Source: Trichocoleus sp. FACHB-40 (GTDB taxonomy: Bacteria > Cyanobacteriota > Cyanobacteriia > Cyanobacteriales > FACHB-T130). Taken from it: a stretch of DNA of 46,708 bases. The position numbers were made by a program, and so were the translations under genes. The notes under the pieces were generated by a model. That model did no database searches, was not told where the DNA came from, and was given only the letters and a program-made list of their open reading frames with translations. The first letter of the stretch is position 1. Every line of letters begins with the position of its first letter. Shown one piece after another: positions 1 through 7,538 of this stretch. The stretch lies in NCBI RefSeq assembly GCF_014695915.1, contig NZ_JACJPF010000113.1, positions 1 to 46,708 of the forward strand, written 5' to 3'.

Positions 1-88
1 ACTCATGACACTTAAATCGCTGTTTACCGTTATGAATGTGACCGTTTTTGACTGTTTTGGAGGAAGCACAGTTGGGACAACCAGGCAT
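1..88 (-). CDS. IS1-family transposase, N-terminal zinc-finger part (InsA-like), partial
   Basis: The first 29 residues are visible from an ATG at 88-86. They start MPGCPNC and continue with TVKNG and GKQRFKC. This CPxC...KxGxxxxGKQRxKC pattern is the zinc-binding N-terminal domain of IS1 InsA-type proteins, which binds the IS ends. The coding frame runs off the left edge. In classical IS1 this ORF is joined to the catalytic InsB part by frameshifting; whether that applies here cannot be seen. Confidence 0.75.
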   Translation of the reverse strand, partial: MPGCPNCASSKTVKNGHIHNGKQRFKCHE

Positions 89-143
89 GAGAAAAAGAAC
101 AACGTCAGGTCTATCTCTATATCATTACATCTTTGGCACTACC
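1..143 (-). mobile_element. IS1-family insertion sequence, 5' end only (runs off the window)
   Basis: This is the left end of an IS1-family element read on the minus strand. The outer end at 143 begins GGTAGTGCCAAAGATGTAAT on the minus strand. It matches the terminal sequence at 46418 (GGTAGTGGTAAATATGTAGT) with a few mismatches, as expected for the two terminal inverted repeats of one IS type. A transposase start lies 55 bases inside the end. The rest of the element is outside the window, so completeness and target duplication cannot be judged. Confidence 0.8.
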
Positions 144-205
144 GAAAAGCGATTAGTGTAGCGGGAAAAACATGAATTTGTATAACACCTCAGTAGCGAT
201 CGCGT

Positions 206-721
206 TCAACCCATAAAATTGTAAGATAGCTGAACCAATCCCGAACTGTATGTCTGACATCCAGTCAGCTTCAAAAATGTAGTGGTTAATTGATTAGAAA
301 ATAGTGGGATTCCTTCGCCTAAGACGATTGGGTGTATCGAAAGAATCAGCTCATCCACAAGATTTTTGCTGATGAAATCGTGAATTAATAGAGAGCCTCC
401 CACTAACCAGATATTCTTTCCATCAACCTGACGTAAATCATCTACAAAGTTCTTCACATCTGTTGCGATAAATTCAGCGTTGTTGTCCGATTGGCAGGAA
501 GGATGCCTTGTGAAAACATAACTCTTTTTCCCTTTGTACGGATATTCTCCAAAAGTAAGAACTTGTTCATAGGTTTTTCTGCCCATAACAACGGTGTCAA
601 CGCCAGCGTCGAACTCCGAGTAACCGTAATCTTGGTCTGTAAACAGCCAGTCAACATTACCAGAAGGGCGTGCAATATAGCTGTCTAAACTAGATGCAAT
701 AAATAATATGACTTTAGGCAT
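206..721 (-). CDS. Dihydrofolate reductase family protein (RibD C-terminal-like)
   Basis: A 171-residue protein of the DHFR/RibD C-terminal reductase fold, like Bacillus YyaP/YwjB. Visible signatures are the N-terminal strand KVILFIASSLDSYIA, the VDWL segment, VVMGRKTYEQVL (the nucleotide-loop MGRKTY motif), and IWLVGGSLL with the conserved GG. Members are presumed NAD(P)H-dependent reductases. The substrate is not known, and this is not the housekeeping FolA type. It is a stand-alone gene between an IS1 end and the phosphodiesterase gene. The ATG at 721-719 gives the full domain. The family is clear but the physiological role is not. Confidence 0.85.
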   Translation of the reverse strand: MPKVILFIASSLDSYIARPSGNVDWLFTDQDYGYSEFDAGVDTVVMGRKTYEQVLTFGEYPYKGKKSYVFTRHPSCQSDNNAEFIATDVKNFVDDLRQVDGKNIWLVGGSLLIHDFISKNLVDELILSIHPIVLGEGIPLFSNQLTTTFLKLTGCQTYSSGLVQLSYNFMG

Positions 722-875
722 AACACCACCTAAACAAATGCACTACAGATAGTTTACGTTTAGAGCGATCGCTGTGCAAGACTGTTCGGTTAAAGCTTAT
801 TGGGGGGAATTGAAGTTTCATTTCGCATTCCCCGGACTTGATACCATGAAAGCCTTTAATTATTCCCCAGGTTTT

Positions 876-1673
876 CTAATAACCAGTTGCCGCCAAATCC
901 AGTTCATGCACGTAAGTAACCCGCTGCACTCTAGTTTCAAAAGAGCCATCAGGATATAAATTTAATAAACGAAATCCTGGCTCTACTTTATCTAGGGAAA
1001 AATTGTGGCTGTGAGGCTCAAATTGAATCGAAGTAGAAGGACTACCCAGATAGTGAACACCGCCACGCCGCTGATAAAATTCTTGGTGAATGTGACCAAA
1101 AATCACCAATTTAACTTGAGGATGGCCATCTATAACAGCAAAAAGTTCCTCTGGATTCTGTAGTGTGCTGCCATCTAGCCAATCTGAATCCACGAGAAAA
1201 GGTGGATGGTGAAAACCGATCAGGGTAGGTCTTGCGCTTGCTAGCTTTAGCTGCGTGTCCAGCAAAACTAGGCTATCTGGCGATAGTTTGCCATGCACGC
1301 AACCAGAAACATGAGAATCAAGTAGCAAAAACTGCCAGCCTCCGGCTGCAAAAGACTTTTCTGGAGAAATGGGAGCCTCTTTTAACACCTGCTGCATTAC
1401 CAGAGGCTGATCGTGGTTGCCTGGTGCCCAGTAGGTTGGGATGGATAAGGGACTCAGCAATTCTGCCAACCGTTGATATGATTCCGCCTTGCCATCTTGG
1501 GACAAATCCCCAGTCAGCAGTAGCATATCTAGCTGAGGCAATAGTATTTGCAATTGCTCTAGAACTGCATGAAATGACTTTTCCGTAGGAAGACCTAATA
1601 ATTCTTTTTTGGTGTCGGCAAACAGGTGAATATCTGTGATTTGAGCGATCGCAAGCGGCTTGGGTGGAATCAT
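876..1673 (-). CDS. cpdA: Calcineurin-like metallophosphoesterase, CpdA-like 3',5'-cyclic nucleotide phosphodiesterase
   Basis: A 265-residue cytosolic class III phosphodiesterase. All metal-binding motifs of the fold are visible in order: AQITDIHLF (DxH), LLLTGDLSQDG (GD), APGNHDQP (GNHD), GFHHPPF and IFGHIHQE (GHxH). The length and the motif sequence fit CpdA, which hydrolyses cAMP. Cyclic-nucleotide specificity is inferred from family resemblance rather than shown. The start at 1673 puts the DxH motif near residue 13, as usual. A perfect CRP-type palindrome lies about 240 bases upstream, which would fit feedback control of cAMP. Other metallophosphoesterase activities remain possible. Confidence 0.8.
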   Translation of the reverse strand: MIPPKPLAIAQITDIHLFADTKKELLGLPTEKSFHAVLEQLQILLPQLDMLLLTGDLSQDGKAESYQRLAELLSPLSIPTYWAPGNHDQPLVMQQVLKEAPISPEKSFAAGGWQFLLLDSHVSGCVHGKLSPDSLVLLDTQLKLASARPTLIGFHHPPFLVDSDWLDGSTLQNPEELFAVIDGHPQVKLVIFGHIHQEFYQRRGGVHYLGSPSTSIQFEPHSHNFSLDKVEPGFRLLNLYPDGSFETRVQRVTYVHELDLAATGY

Positions 1674-2031
1674 AAAGTTTTGTAATGGAATCTAGTAGCG
1701 GCTCAAAGAAAAATAGTTAGGACACTAAACCCCAATGGCTCTGCTCTAATAGGTAAACATCGATTTATAGCTTTCCTACGGAACAAGTTAATAAAATAAG
1801 TCTAAAGATAGATGAATATTAAAAACTCCGTGTAAACACTTACGCCTTTAGATGGGTAATACATTACCGTTAGAGATCGTCAAATACCTGCGATCTAGGA
1901 ACCCCCCATATGTGATCGTCATCACATATAGCGCCGGAAATGGACATCTGCCTGTAAATACAGCGATAATCTACTAAGAATTTTTCTGTAGGTAAGTAAT
2001 CGTTAAAATTTGGTATAGTAGTAATCTGAAT
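1674..2031. other. Intergenic region upstream of the phosphodiesterase gene and the tRNA-Cys remnant
   Basis: No coding frame is supported here. The stretch holds a CRP-like palindrome (1908-1929). It also holds a TATAGT hexamer at 2014-2019 that is well placed as the -10 box of the original tRNA-Cys promoter, ending 16 bases before the tRNA 5' end. No convincing -35 was found. Confidence 0.6.
1908..1929. promoter_or_regulatory. Candidate CRP (SyCRP1-type) binding site
   Basis: The sequence contains TGTGA-N6-TCACA exactly (1911-1926). It is extended to a 9-bp inverted repeat, ATATGTGAT/ATCACATAT, with a 4-base spacer. This equals the consensus recognised by cAMP receptor proteins, including the cyanobacterial SyCRP1 family. 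It lies between the cAMP phosphodiesterase-like gene (minus strand, start 1673) and the tRNA-Cys/integrase side (plus strand). It could serve either direction. Confidence 0.65.
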
Positions 2032-2075
<44 letters not shown>

Positions 2076-2133
2076 GAAGAAAGAGGCTAGGTTCCTGTAG
2101 AATAACCTCTCTTAGTCTGGTTTAGTCCTATCT

Positions 2134-2151
2134 TGGCTACCAGATGGCTAC
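2134..2151 (+). repeat. Pair of TGGCTAC heptamers, candidate integrase arm sites (left)
   Basis: TGGCTAC occurs at 2134-2140 and 2145-2151, an 11-bp spacing. The second copy overlaps the integrase start codon at 2144. The same heptamer occurs five times near the right end, including another pair with 11-bp spacing. Arm-type binding by the integrase is inferred from position and repetition. Confidence 0.5.
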
Positions 2152-3292
2152 TAAGACCGCGATAGGTATAGAAGAGAGAAACGGACGGCTAAGGCTAAGA
2201 CTGCCTAGGGTAATAGCAGAAGGTAGCGCTAGGTATATCAGCACTGGTCTAACCCCTGAAGACTTTAGGAAAGCACAAGCGGTAGCTTGGCAGATAGAAG
2301 AAGACATCAAGACCGGACAGCTAGACACCAGCCTAGAGCGTTACAAGTCAGCTTTCCAGCAGAAACAAAAAGTAGTCAAGCGATCGCCAGAAGACCTAGC
2401 TAGTCTCTGGTCTAAATACTCGGACTATATGAGACCTCAGATAGCTGAGACCACATATCAGAAAGACTACGTTAGAAAATATAAGAACCATATAGACCAG
2501 CTACCGACCAGAGACATTAGTCAGGTCTCAGTCATCAGAGACTGGTTATTATTCCAGCATTCTGCTGATACAACTAAGAGAGTCCTAACCTACCTTAGCG
2601 CCTGTTGTAACTGGGCAGTAGCTTCCGGGCTGATAGAGACTAACCCGTTCTTGGGGGTAGCTGGCAGCATCAAGAGACCAAAGGCAACTAGCCAGATAGA
2701 CCCGTTTACCGTTTCAGAACGCCAAGCTATCCTAGAAGCTTTCCAAGAGAATAAGAACCATTATCACAGCTTTGTTAGTTTCCTATTTGCCACTGGGTGC
2801 CGGACTGGTGAGGCGATCGCGCTGACCTGGGGTAACATTAGCCCTAGTCTAGACTGGGTTATCTTTTCAGAGTCTTATGATAGCCAGCTAGACATCCGGA
2901 AGACTACCAAGACCGGGAAGACTAGACGGTTCCCGGTTAATAGGTCTCTCAGGGTACTCCTAGAGGCTATCCGACCGGACAGACCTAAGACAGACCTTTT
3001 AGTATTTCCTAGCCCTAAAGGTCAGCACATCCATAACGGAAAGTTTACTAACCAAGTCTGGAGAGGTTGTAAGGTCGGGGGTAAGACCTACCGAGGCATC
3101 GTGACTGAGCTAGTCCGTCAGGGTCTAGTTGAGAGATACAGACCACCATATAACACTAGACATACATTTATTACTCTGGCACTGGCTAACGGTCTAACGG
3201 TTTCCCAGGTAGCTTCTTTAGTTGGCAACAGTCCAGAGGTAGTCCTAAAACACTATGCGGGCGCTACCGTCTCAGAGGTGCCTGAGTTTTAG
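2144..3292 (+). CDS. Tyrosine recombinase / site-specific integrase of the tRNA-Cys element
   Basis: A 382-residue tyrosine recombinase that would integrate and excise the element at tRNA-Cys. The N-terminal part (about 85-170) looks like a core-binding SAM-like domain. The catalytic domain shows FLFATGCRTGEA (first Arg, about R220), KTTKTGKTRR (the beta-hairpin Lys), YNTRHTF (second Arg, about R339) and GNSPEVVLKHYAG with the nucleophile Tyr at about 371. The usual box II His is Tyr336 and the usual GH pair is GN (Asn362). I believe these substitutions occur in other cyanobacterial integrases, so they need not mean loss of function. The ATG lies 69 bases from attL with no strong Shine-Dalgarno sequence. 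Its start overlaps a candidate arm site, which would allow self-regulation. Confidence 0.92.
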   Translation: MATKTAIGIEERNGRLRLRLPRVIAEGSARYISTGLTPEDFRKAQAVAWQIEEDIKTGQLDTSLERYKSAFQQKQKVVKRSPEDLASLWSKYSDYMRPQIAETTYQKDYVRKYKNHIDQLPTRDISQVSVIRDWLLFQHSADTTKRVLTYLSACCNWAVASGLIETNPFLGVAGSIKRPKATSQIDPFTVSERQAILEAFQENKNHYHSFVSFLFATGCRTGEAIALTWGNISPSLDWVIFSESYDSQLDIRKTTKTGKTRRFPVNRSLRVLLEAIRPDRPKTDLLVFPSPKGQHIHNGKFTNQVWRGCKVGGKTYRGIVTELVRQGLVERYRPPYNTRHTFITLALANGLTVSQVASLVGNSPEVVLKHYAGATVSEVPEF

Positions 3293-3374
3293 CCAAGTCA
3301 GAATGAGCATTCTATTATACCTTCAGCTACAATAATAATAATAAGACTTGGTTTATACCTAGTTTCAAGACAAG

Positions 3375-3398
3375 ACCCCTAGATGCCAGTTTAGGGGT
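3375..3398. terminator. Hairpin between convergent integrase and ATPase-fragment genes
   Basis: ACCCCTA (3375-3381) and TAGGGGT (3392-3398) form a 7-bp stem with a 10-base loop, followed by TATTTGTT. It overlaps the stop codon of the minus-strand frame. The U-tract is weak, so this is a possible rather than a typical terminator. Confidence 0.4.
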
Positions 3399-4443
3399 TA
3401 TTTGTTAGATGTTGACATTCTCGGTCAACCGGGTTAGACTTGACCTCTTTAGCGTCTATTAGTAGCTGGGTCAGTCTCTTTATAGTCTGCTTGTCGGGTT
3501 CTGGCTGTTTCACCATCTGCGATAAAACTTCTGATAGTCCCTGCCTGAACACCGAAACCGCTGTCGAACCTGCCGAACCTATCGAAACTGAAGTGCTATT
3601 ATGCCCGTTTTGAGGCTCTAAAAGTTCTGTGGTTCGATAAGTTCGATGGGCTGAAACTGGCTCTAGCTCCACGTTTTCGACAGGTTCGACGTTTAGTTCG
3701 ATGGGCGTTATCGAAACGTTTTTAGGCGCTGTCGAACTTATCGAACTGGTTCGACCAATACCAGCATTGATGACCTTTTTCATCTCAGCCCAAGAGGGTC
3801 TGACGGCTAACTGGTCTTGCACCATCGTTGGATACTCCTGCTTTTTCAGCCAGACTAGATCATCTTTCTCTAACTCTTCAGCTCTGACTAGCTGCTTACA
3901 GTGGTCAATGGCAAAGTCACCAAGTCTGACATAGGTCAGGGACTCTCGGACTTCGCCCTTACCCTCTAAGCCCATCAGCTTCACTGTTTGCCCCTGAGCT
4001 AGTAGCCACAGTCTGATGCCTACCTTCCGAGCCTCTAGGACTAGCATCGCCATAGCGTCTTTGAAAAGGTTAAGGTTAGTAGCGATCGCTGGTATCTCAT
4101 CAACGTACCAGTTATGGATCTCCCAGTTCTCAATACCCCGATCGCGTAACTTGTAGCGCCTATCCATCTCAGAGTAAATGGCTGCTATTGTCTGTGCTAT
4201 GGATGGGTCTTTATATCTACCAGAGATGATAGAGTCATAGCTAACAAAGTCTCTATCTTCTAGGTCATCTGGTGCGTACTTCCTGGGCAGTTTCTCTACT
4301 AGAGGTGCCTCTAGCTGATGGAACATCCGGTAGATATCAGAGTCTTTACCGTAGTCCCGACCACCACCAAAAACCCCATCAAAACCTTTCCAGTCATCAG
4401 GTTTAGTGTGTGGCGCTATGGCATATGGGGGAACTTGTCCGGG
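3391..4443 (-). pseudogene. FtsK/VirB4-like (HerA-type) ATPase, 5'-truncated, Walker A missing
   Basis: The frame is open from 4443 to 3391. It begins directly after the TAG stop of the upstream frame (4446-4444), which is in the same phase. The first usable ATG is 4326 (311 residues), but the 39 codons before it look like authentic family sequence: AIAPHTKPDDWKG and VFGGGRDYG resemble the IDPH...W.G...GRDY block that follows Walker A in cyanobacterial plasmid/ICE ATPases. Next come the Walker B IHNWYVDEIPAI (about 70-80 of the 311), the sensor-like LEARKVGIRLWLLAQGQ, and RESLTYVRLGD. No GxxGxGK[ST] exists in either frame. The C-terminal third is Ser/Thr-rich linker. I infer a deletion that removed the N-terminal half. 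A residual protein without ATPase activity is possible. Confidence 0.65.
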
Positions 4444-4917
4444 CTACCCATTCTGACGGTCGGGTTCTTCATCTGCCTTAGTCCAGATAATGTCCTTGTG
4501 GTTTAGCTCTTTCAGTGCTGTCTCCAGTATCCATATCTGACTAGGATGGAACCCGTTAGCTTTATTCCTAAAATGCCCCTGATCGTTCTTACGGGCAACA
4601 ACCTTTGGTTTCTTACCATATTCAGCTAGGTACTTATCTGCTACCAGGTTAGCTAGTCTTTGTTTGTCCCCTAAAGACAGCTCCAACCGTTTCCCTTCTA
4701 ACCACTCACCTAGGGTGATGTAGTCCTTAGCCTGTAACTCATCATCCTCAAACGGTAATGTCAGCTCACAGGCTAATGCTAATGCTACATTCTCCCCGGA
4801 GTGCTTATCTTTCAGATACTCCTCTATTCTCTTTAGGATCTGGTTTTTCTTGAGGTTGTTTAGGGTCTCTACTTTGTTCTCACCTTTGGAGACGATATTA
4901 GCTATCAGTAGCATCAC
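4444..4917 (-). CDS. Unknown protein of the integrative element, in phase with the ATPase remnant
   Basis: A 157-residue protein I do not recognise. It has a basic N-terminal segment and a middle helix-rich region. The tail carries KYLAEYGKKPKVVARK and a GHFRNKANGFHPSQIWILE segment that resembles short modules found in cyanobacterial plasmid proteins. It ends PDRQNG-TAG, and the ATPase-like frame continues without a phase change. It may therefore be an intact upstream gene whose neighbour lost its start, or the N-terminal part of a once-longer protein. A TTGACA hexamer lies upstream on the minus strand, close to a 7-bp inverted repeat (4973-4979/4994-5000). No good -10 was found. Confidence 0.6.
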   Translation of the reverse strand: MMLLIANIVSKGENKVETLNNLKKNQILKRIEEYLKDKHSGENVALALACELTLPFEDDELQAKDYITLGEWLEGKRLELSLGDKQRLANLVADKYLAEYGKKPKVVARKNDQGHFRNKANGFHPSQIWILETALKELNHKDIIWTKADEEPDRQNG

Positions 4918-5025
4918 GGGTTCACTCTAATGTGCTGCTCTCAAGAGTGGACTATGCTGACTAGATATGTCAACCCCACACATTTAGAAGTCGGTGGGGT
5001 ATGTGCGATCGCCTAACAAAGTTAA

Positions 5026-5063
5026 AGCCTGGTACTGCAACTAAGTTGCTAGAGTACCAGGCT
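5026..5063. terminator. Strong hairpin downstream of the RHH gene
   Basis: The outer stem AGCCTGGTACT/AGTACCAGGCT (11 bp) and the inner stem GCAAC/GTTGC are joined by a 3-base bulge and a TAA loop. On the plus strand it is followed by ACTTTTA. On the minus strand, the direction of the neighbouring genes, it is followed by TAACTTTG. It may act as a weak terminator or as a processing barrier between the RHH gene and the downstream minus-strand genes. Confidence 0.5.
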
Positions 5064-5156
5064 ACTTTTATCTATAAGAAATATCGATATAAGTAGTTAC
5101 TACCTATCATCTTGTTAGACTTGCAACTACACGACACTGTTAGCACTAACGCTACT

Positions 5157-6191
5157 CTAAGGTCTTTTGGCTACCCATTCCTCCCTAGTGTCATCCACTG
5201 GTAGCCAGACTAGCTGGTCTGGATCTATTTTCTTAGTCCAACCTTTTCCCAGTGGCTTTGCGCCTATTGTGGTCAGTGTATTTACCATAGCCCGTATAGC
5301 TTTAGCAGTGTCGTGAGTTGCCAGTCTTTTAGCTAACTCTTCCATAGTCAGCCTCAGATGTTCTGGGGATACCTCGGTCTGCTCTGGTGTCCTGGTGTCA
5401 TCACTAAGGACTGGCGGCATTTCTGACCCAGCACTATGCACCTCAGTGATCACTGGTATAACCTCTAACTGGGCTAAGTATCTCTCTGCCTTTGCCAGTA
5501 AGATGTGGTAGGGTTGCCAGAAGCATGAGTTACCGTTCAAAATGAAACCTTTGTTACTAGCCTCTATAAATGTAGGGTTACTAGCAAAAGTTAAATAGCG
5601 ATCAGCGGCTTCTACCATTTTTTCTAGACCATAGCGGAAAGCCTGCCGAGGGTCTTCCAACTTAAAGCCCTTCTGCTTAGCTTCGATAACAATGGGGTTG
5701 CTCTCATAGGCTAGTCCAGCCTGATATTCGCTTAGGCACGTTTCAAGCGTAGTTACTGGAGAATAGACACGACACTTTCTAAGCTCGGACTCAGCTTCAT
5801 CCCAGACCTCATCTGGGTAAACCTTAGCCACTTCTAACCATTGCTGAGTGCCATTAGCAGACTTTTTCTTGACAGCTACAACCCGGTCTTCAGGAAAGAC
5901 GTACCAGAGTTTACCGAATATCTTCTCACGCAGCCCTTTTCTCTCTCCTTCATCAGCTTTAATATCCCAAGTGCTTGGTAACTTAGTCCCTACCGCTATC
6001 ACACACACACTTTTGTTAACATCCTTAGCCTGTAAGGTTTTAGCTGTGTTAACGCCACTTTCCCTGTTAACACCCATGATCAGATCAGTGACCAACTCAA
6101 CCCTAGACTGACCTCTAAGCTGACATAACCGATCTAACTTTTCTGCCACGTGGGGCGCTAGTCTTAGACCAATGGTTTTGGTTTGACTCAT
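5157..6191 (-). CDS. Ribbon-helix-helix DNA-binding protein with internal repeat, unknown role
   Basis: A 344-residue protein. Residues 1-40 (TIGLRLAPHVAEKLDRLCQL...SRVELVTDLI) fit a CopG/MetJ-type ribbon-helix-helix domain. Residues 162-200 and 202-238 are an internal duplication sharing SNPxxIEAxxKGFxL and AxRYL. The C-terminal region (about 280-344) has LTMEELAKRLATHDTAKAI and a QLVWLPVDD ending that could be a second HTH-like fold. Five GTTAAC palindromes and a 23-bp inverted repeat cluster at its promoter and first 60 codons, which suggests autoregulation. Three of the palindromes encode Val-Asn pairs. Candidate roles are copy or transfer control, or partition. I do not recognise the full-length family. 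Confidence 0.7.
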   Translation of the reverse strand: MSQTKTIGLRLAPHVAEKLDRLCQLRGQSRVELVTDLIMGVNRESGVNTAKTLQAKDVNKSVCVIAVGTKLPSTWDIKADEGERKGLREKIFGKLWYVFPEDRVVAVKKKSANGTQQWLEVAKVYPDEVWDEAESELRKCRVYSPVTTLETCLSEYQAGLAYESNPIVIEAKQKGFKLEDPRQAFRYGLEKMVEAADRYLTFASNPTFIEASNKGFILNGNSCFWQPYHILLAKAERYLAQLEVIPVITEVHSAGSEMPPVLSDDTRTPEQTEVSPEHLRLTMEELAKRLATHDTAKAIRAMVNTLTTIGAKPLGKGWTKKIDPDQLVWLPVDDTREEWVAKRP

Positions 6192-6253
6192 AACTGCCTG
6201 TTAACCTATAAAACTTATGTGTAGCAAGAGTGTTAACAAAAGTGTGTGTGTGA
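5999..6253. promoter_or_regulatory. GTTAAC operator cluster bounded by perfect 23-bp inverted repeats
   Basis: The arm at 5999-6021 (TCACACACACAC, then TTTTGTTAACA) is the exact reverse complement of 6231-6253. One arm is inside the RHH coding region and the other is upstream of its start (6191). GTTAAC occurs at 6015, 6048, 6066, 6200 and 6232, all preceded by T in the form TGTTAAC. RHH proteins bind short palindromes, so autoregulation by the adjacent gene product is the simplest reading. An invertible promoter segment is a second possibility. Confidence 0.5.
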
Positions 6254-6267
6254 GTAAGTTTATTGGA

Positions 6268-6305
6268 GGTGATCACCCCTAGGAGTCCTAGGGGTTTTCT
6301 TTTAG
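6268..6305 (+). terminator. Palindrome GGTGATCACC and an adjoining plus-strand terminator hairpin
   Basis: CCCCTAGG/CCTAGGGG (6276-6294) forms a tight stem with a 3-base AGT loop. TTTTCTTTT follows on the plus strand, so the terminator form is on the plus strand although both flanking genes are on the minus strand. A perfect 10-bp palindrome GGTGATCACC (6268-6277) abuts it. An unseen plus-strand RNA ending here, antisense to the RHH gene promoter, would explain the polarity. Confidence 0.55.
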
Positions 6306-6353
6306 CTTAGAGTTGCCGATAGCGATCGCGTGTTTACCTTAGTCCTATGACTG

Positions 6354-6986
6354 CTAATAAGTCACCTTAACGCCGGTCTCGATATAGTCTGCCCGGTCTA
6401 CAACCCACTTTTGATAAAGGACTGGCTGAGTCTGTTTATCTATCAATAAAGCCCTATCCTCAGCGGGAATATATCGCAGATGGTGTTCAAAAAGTATCTT
6501 AGGTTTACACCAGGCTTCTTTAGGATCAACACTGTACACCTTTAAATAAGCCTCATGAGCTTCTAGCGCGTCTTTTAGTAAACTTTCGCGAGTCTGTGTT
6601 GTCTGTTCCTCATACTGTGCCTCAGTCTGATGGATACCTAATGCACCGTCTAAGCGTCTTTCTAGCGCCTCTTGAGTCACAGCCCGGATCAGGGACTTGG
6701 CTTGGATGTTTCCCTTCTCAGCTTGGTATGACCAGTAGGCAGTCATGACTTCTAGAGGGACTGCCTTGATCCGTGTACGTCCTTTAGGAACTGTCGAAAG
6801 CGTCAAACCTCTATAGGGTGAAGCTTCCACGCTATTTCCCTTTAAAAAGTCGAAAGCGCTATTTGCCTTTTTTCCGATAGCTTCAGCCATACTGCTAAGG
6901 CTACCGACCCTGGAACCATCAGGTAACTGAAACAGATCCACATAAGAACCAGCGATCGCAACAGTCACATGTTGAATATCTTTCAT
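6354..6986 (-). CDS. Unknown element protein A, paralogue of 7108-7524
   Basis: A 210-residue soluble protein. Its central block VMTAYWSYQAEKGN, then AKSLIRAVTQEALERRLDGA, matches the arrangement in the neighbouring 138-residue protein (VLGYWLQMADHNN...ALRLTRSLVEKGLEERADKA). This GNxxAxxLxxAxxxExLExRxDxA pattern recurs in small proteins of cyanobacterial plasmids and phage-like regions. Their N-terminal part looks like an antirepressor-type DNA-binding region, but I cannot assign a function. The last 80 residues are unique to this copy. An operator-like palindrome sits 2 bases before the start codon. Confidence 0.65.
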   Translation of the reverse strand: MKDIQHVTVAIAGSYVDLFQLPDGSRVGSLSSMAEAIGKKANSAFDFLKGNSVEASPYRGLTLSTVPKGRTRIKAVPLEVMTAYWSYQAEKGNIQAKSLIRAVTQEALERRLDGALGIHQTEAQYEEQTTQTRESLLKDALEAHEAYLKVYSVDPKEAWCKPKILFEHHLRYIPAEDRALLIDKQTQPVLYQKWVVDRADYIETGVKVTY

Positions 6987-6988
6987 AC

Positions 6989-7000
6989 TAGGTTGACCTA
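6989..7000. promoter_or_regulatory. Operator-like palindrome at the start of protein A
   Basis: TAGGTTGACCTA (TAGG/CCTA arms) is 2 bases from the start codon and overlaps the ribosome-binding region. Near-identical sites occur at 7527-7538 and 8133-8144. The flanking GTTTACT and CAGTC/AAGTC bases are also shared between the two paralogue leaders. Confidence 0.45.
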
Positions 7001-7107
7001 TTGGGTTTACTCAAGTCTAGTGGCGTATAGAGCGACCGTCAAGCGATCGCTCTCTAAGTCAGAAGAGGGTGTCAGGTGCCTCGGTTAGGTCTGACGCCTA
7101 GGTGGTG

Positions 7108-7524
7108 CTATCCAGCGTTATTTGTCCGGTGCAAGTCCACGCGCTTTCGGTCTTTCACCTCTTTAAGGGCTTTATCAGCACGTTCCTCTAGACCTTTCTC
7201 GACTAAGGATCGGGTCAGGCGTAATGCAACATTGTTACCTTCATCCTTCACCTGGTTATTGTGATCTGCCATCTGTAGCCAATAACCTAGAACAAAGCCT
7301 ATGGGTATCACCTGATGTCCCTTAAGGGTTTTATCGGGGAATAGACACTTGCCTGTTTCACGATCCTGGAAAATGAACTCTAGAGATGCTTTGTCTTCTC
7401 CAATAACCTCAACCACATCAGCTAAACAGGCATACTTGGTAGGGTTAGATGAAGTCTGAAATACTCTGATGTTGAAGACTTTGTTCAGAGTCACTTTTGC
7501 AGCGTACACTTTACCGTTTTTCAT
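7108..7524 (-). CDS. Unknown element protein B, short paralogue of 6354-6986
   Basis: A 138-residue protein with the same core as its neighbour: an N-terminal beta-rich stretch (KVTLNKVFNIRVFQ), a central ADVVEVIGEDKASLEFIF region, and the VLGYWLQMADHNN...RSLVEKGLEERADKALKEV helix pair. It lacks the C-terminal extension of protein A. The duplicated 5' leaders (positions 6987-7018 and 7525-7556) indicate a gene duplication that included the control region. A hairpin GGTGTCAG/CTGACGCC (about 7068-7101) follows its stop codon and may end transcription. The function is unknown. Confidence 0.65.
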   Translation of the reverse strand: MKNGKVYAAKVTLNKVFNIRVFQTSSNPTKYACLADVVEVIGEDKASLEFIFQDRETGKCLFPDKTLKGHQVIPIGFVLGYWLQMADHNNQVKDEGNNVALRLTRSLVEKGLEERADKALKEVKDRKRVDLHRTNNAG

Positions 7525-7526
7525 TT

Positions 7527-7538
7527 TAGGTCAGCCTA
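7527..7538. promoter_or_regulatory. Operator-like palindrome at the start of protein B
   Basis: TAGGTCAGCCTA (TAGG/CCTA arms) lies 2 bases before the start codon, the same position as the related site in front of protein A. It is probably bound by the same regulator. Confidence 0.4.

Noticed and set aside
3391-4917. Pyrrolysine or readthrough of TAG joining the 157-residue and ATPase frames
   Set aside because: No evidence for TAG recoding. Absence of Walker A fits a deletion better, and the joined product would still lack it.
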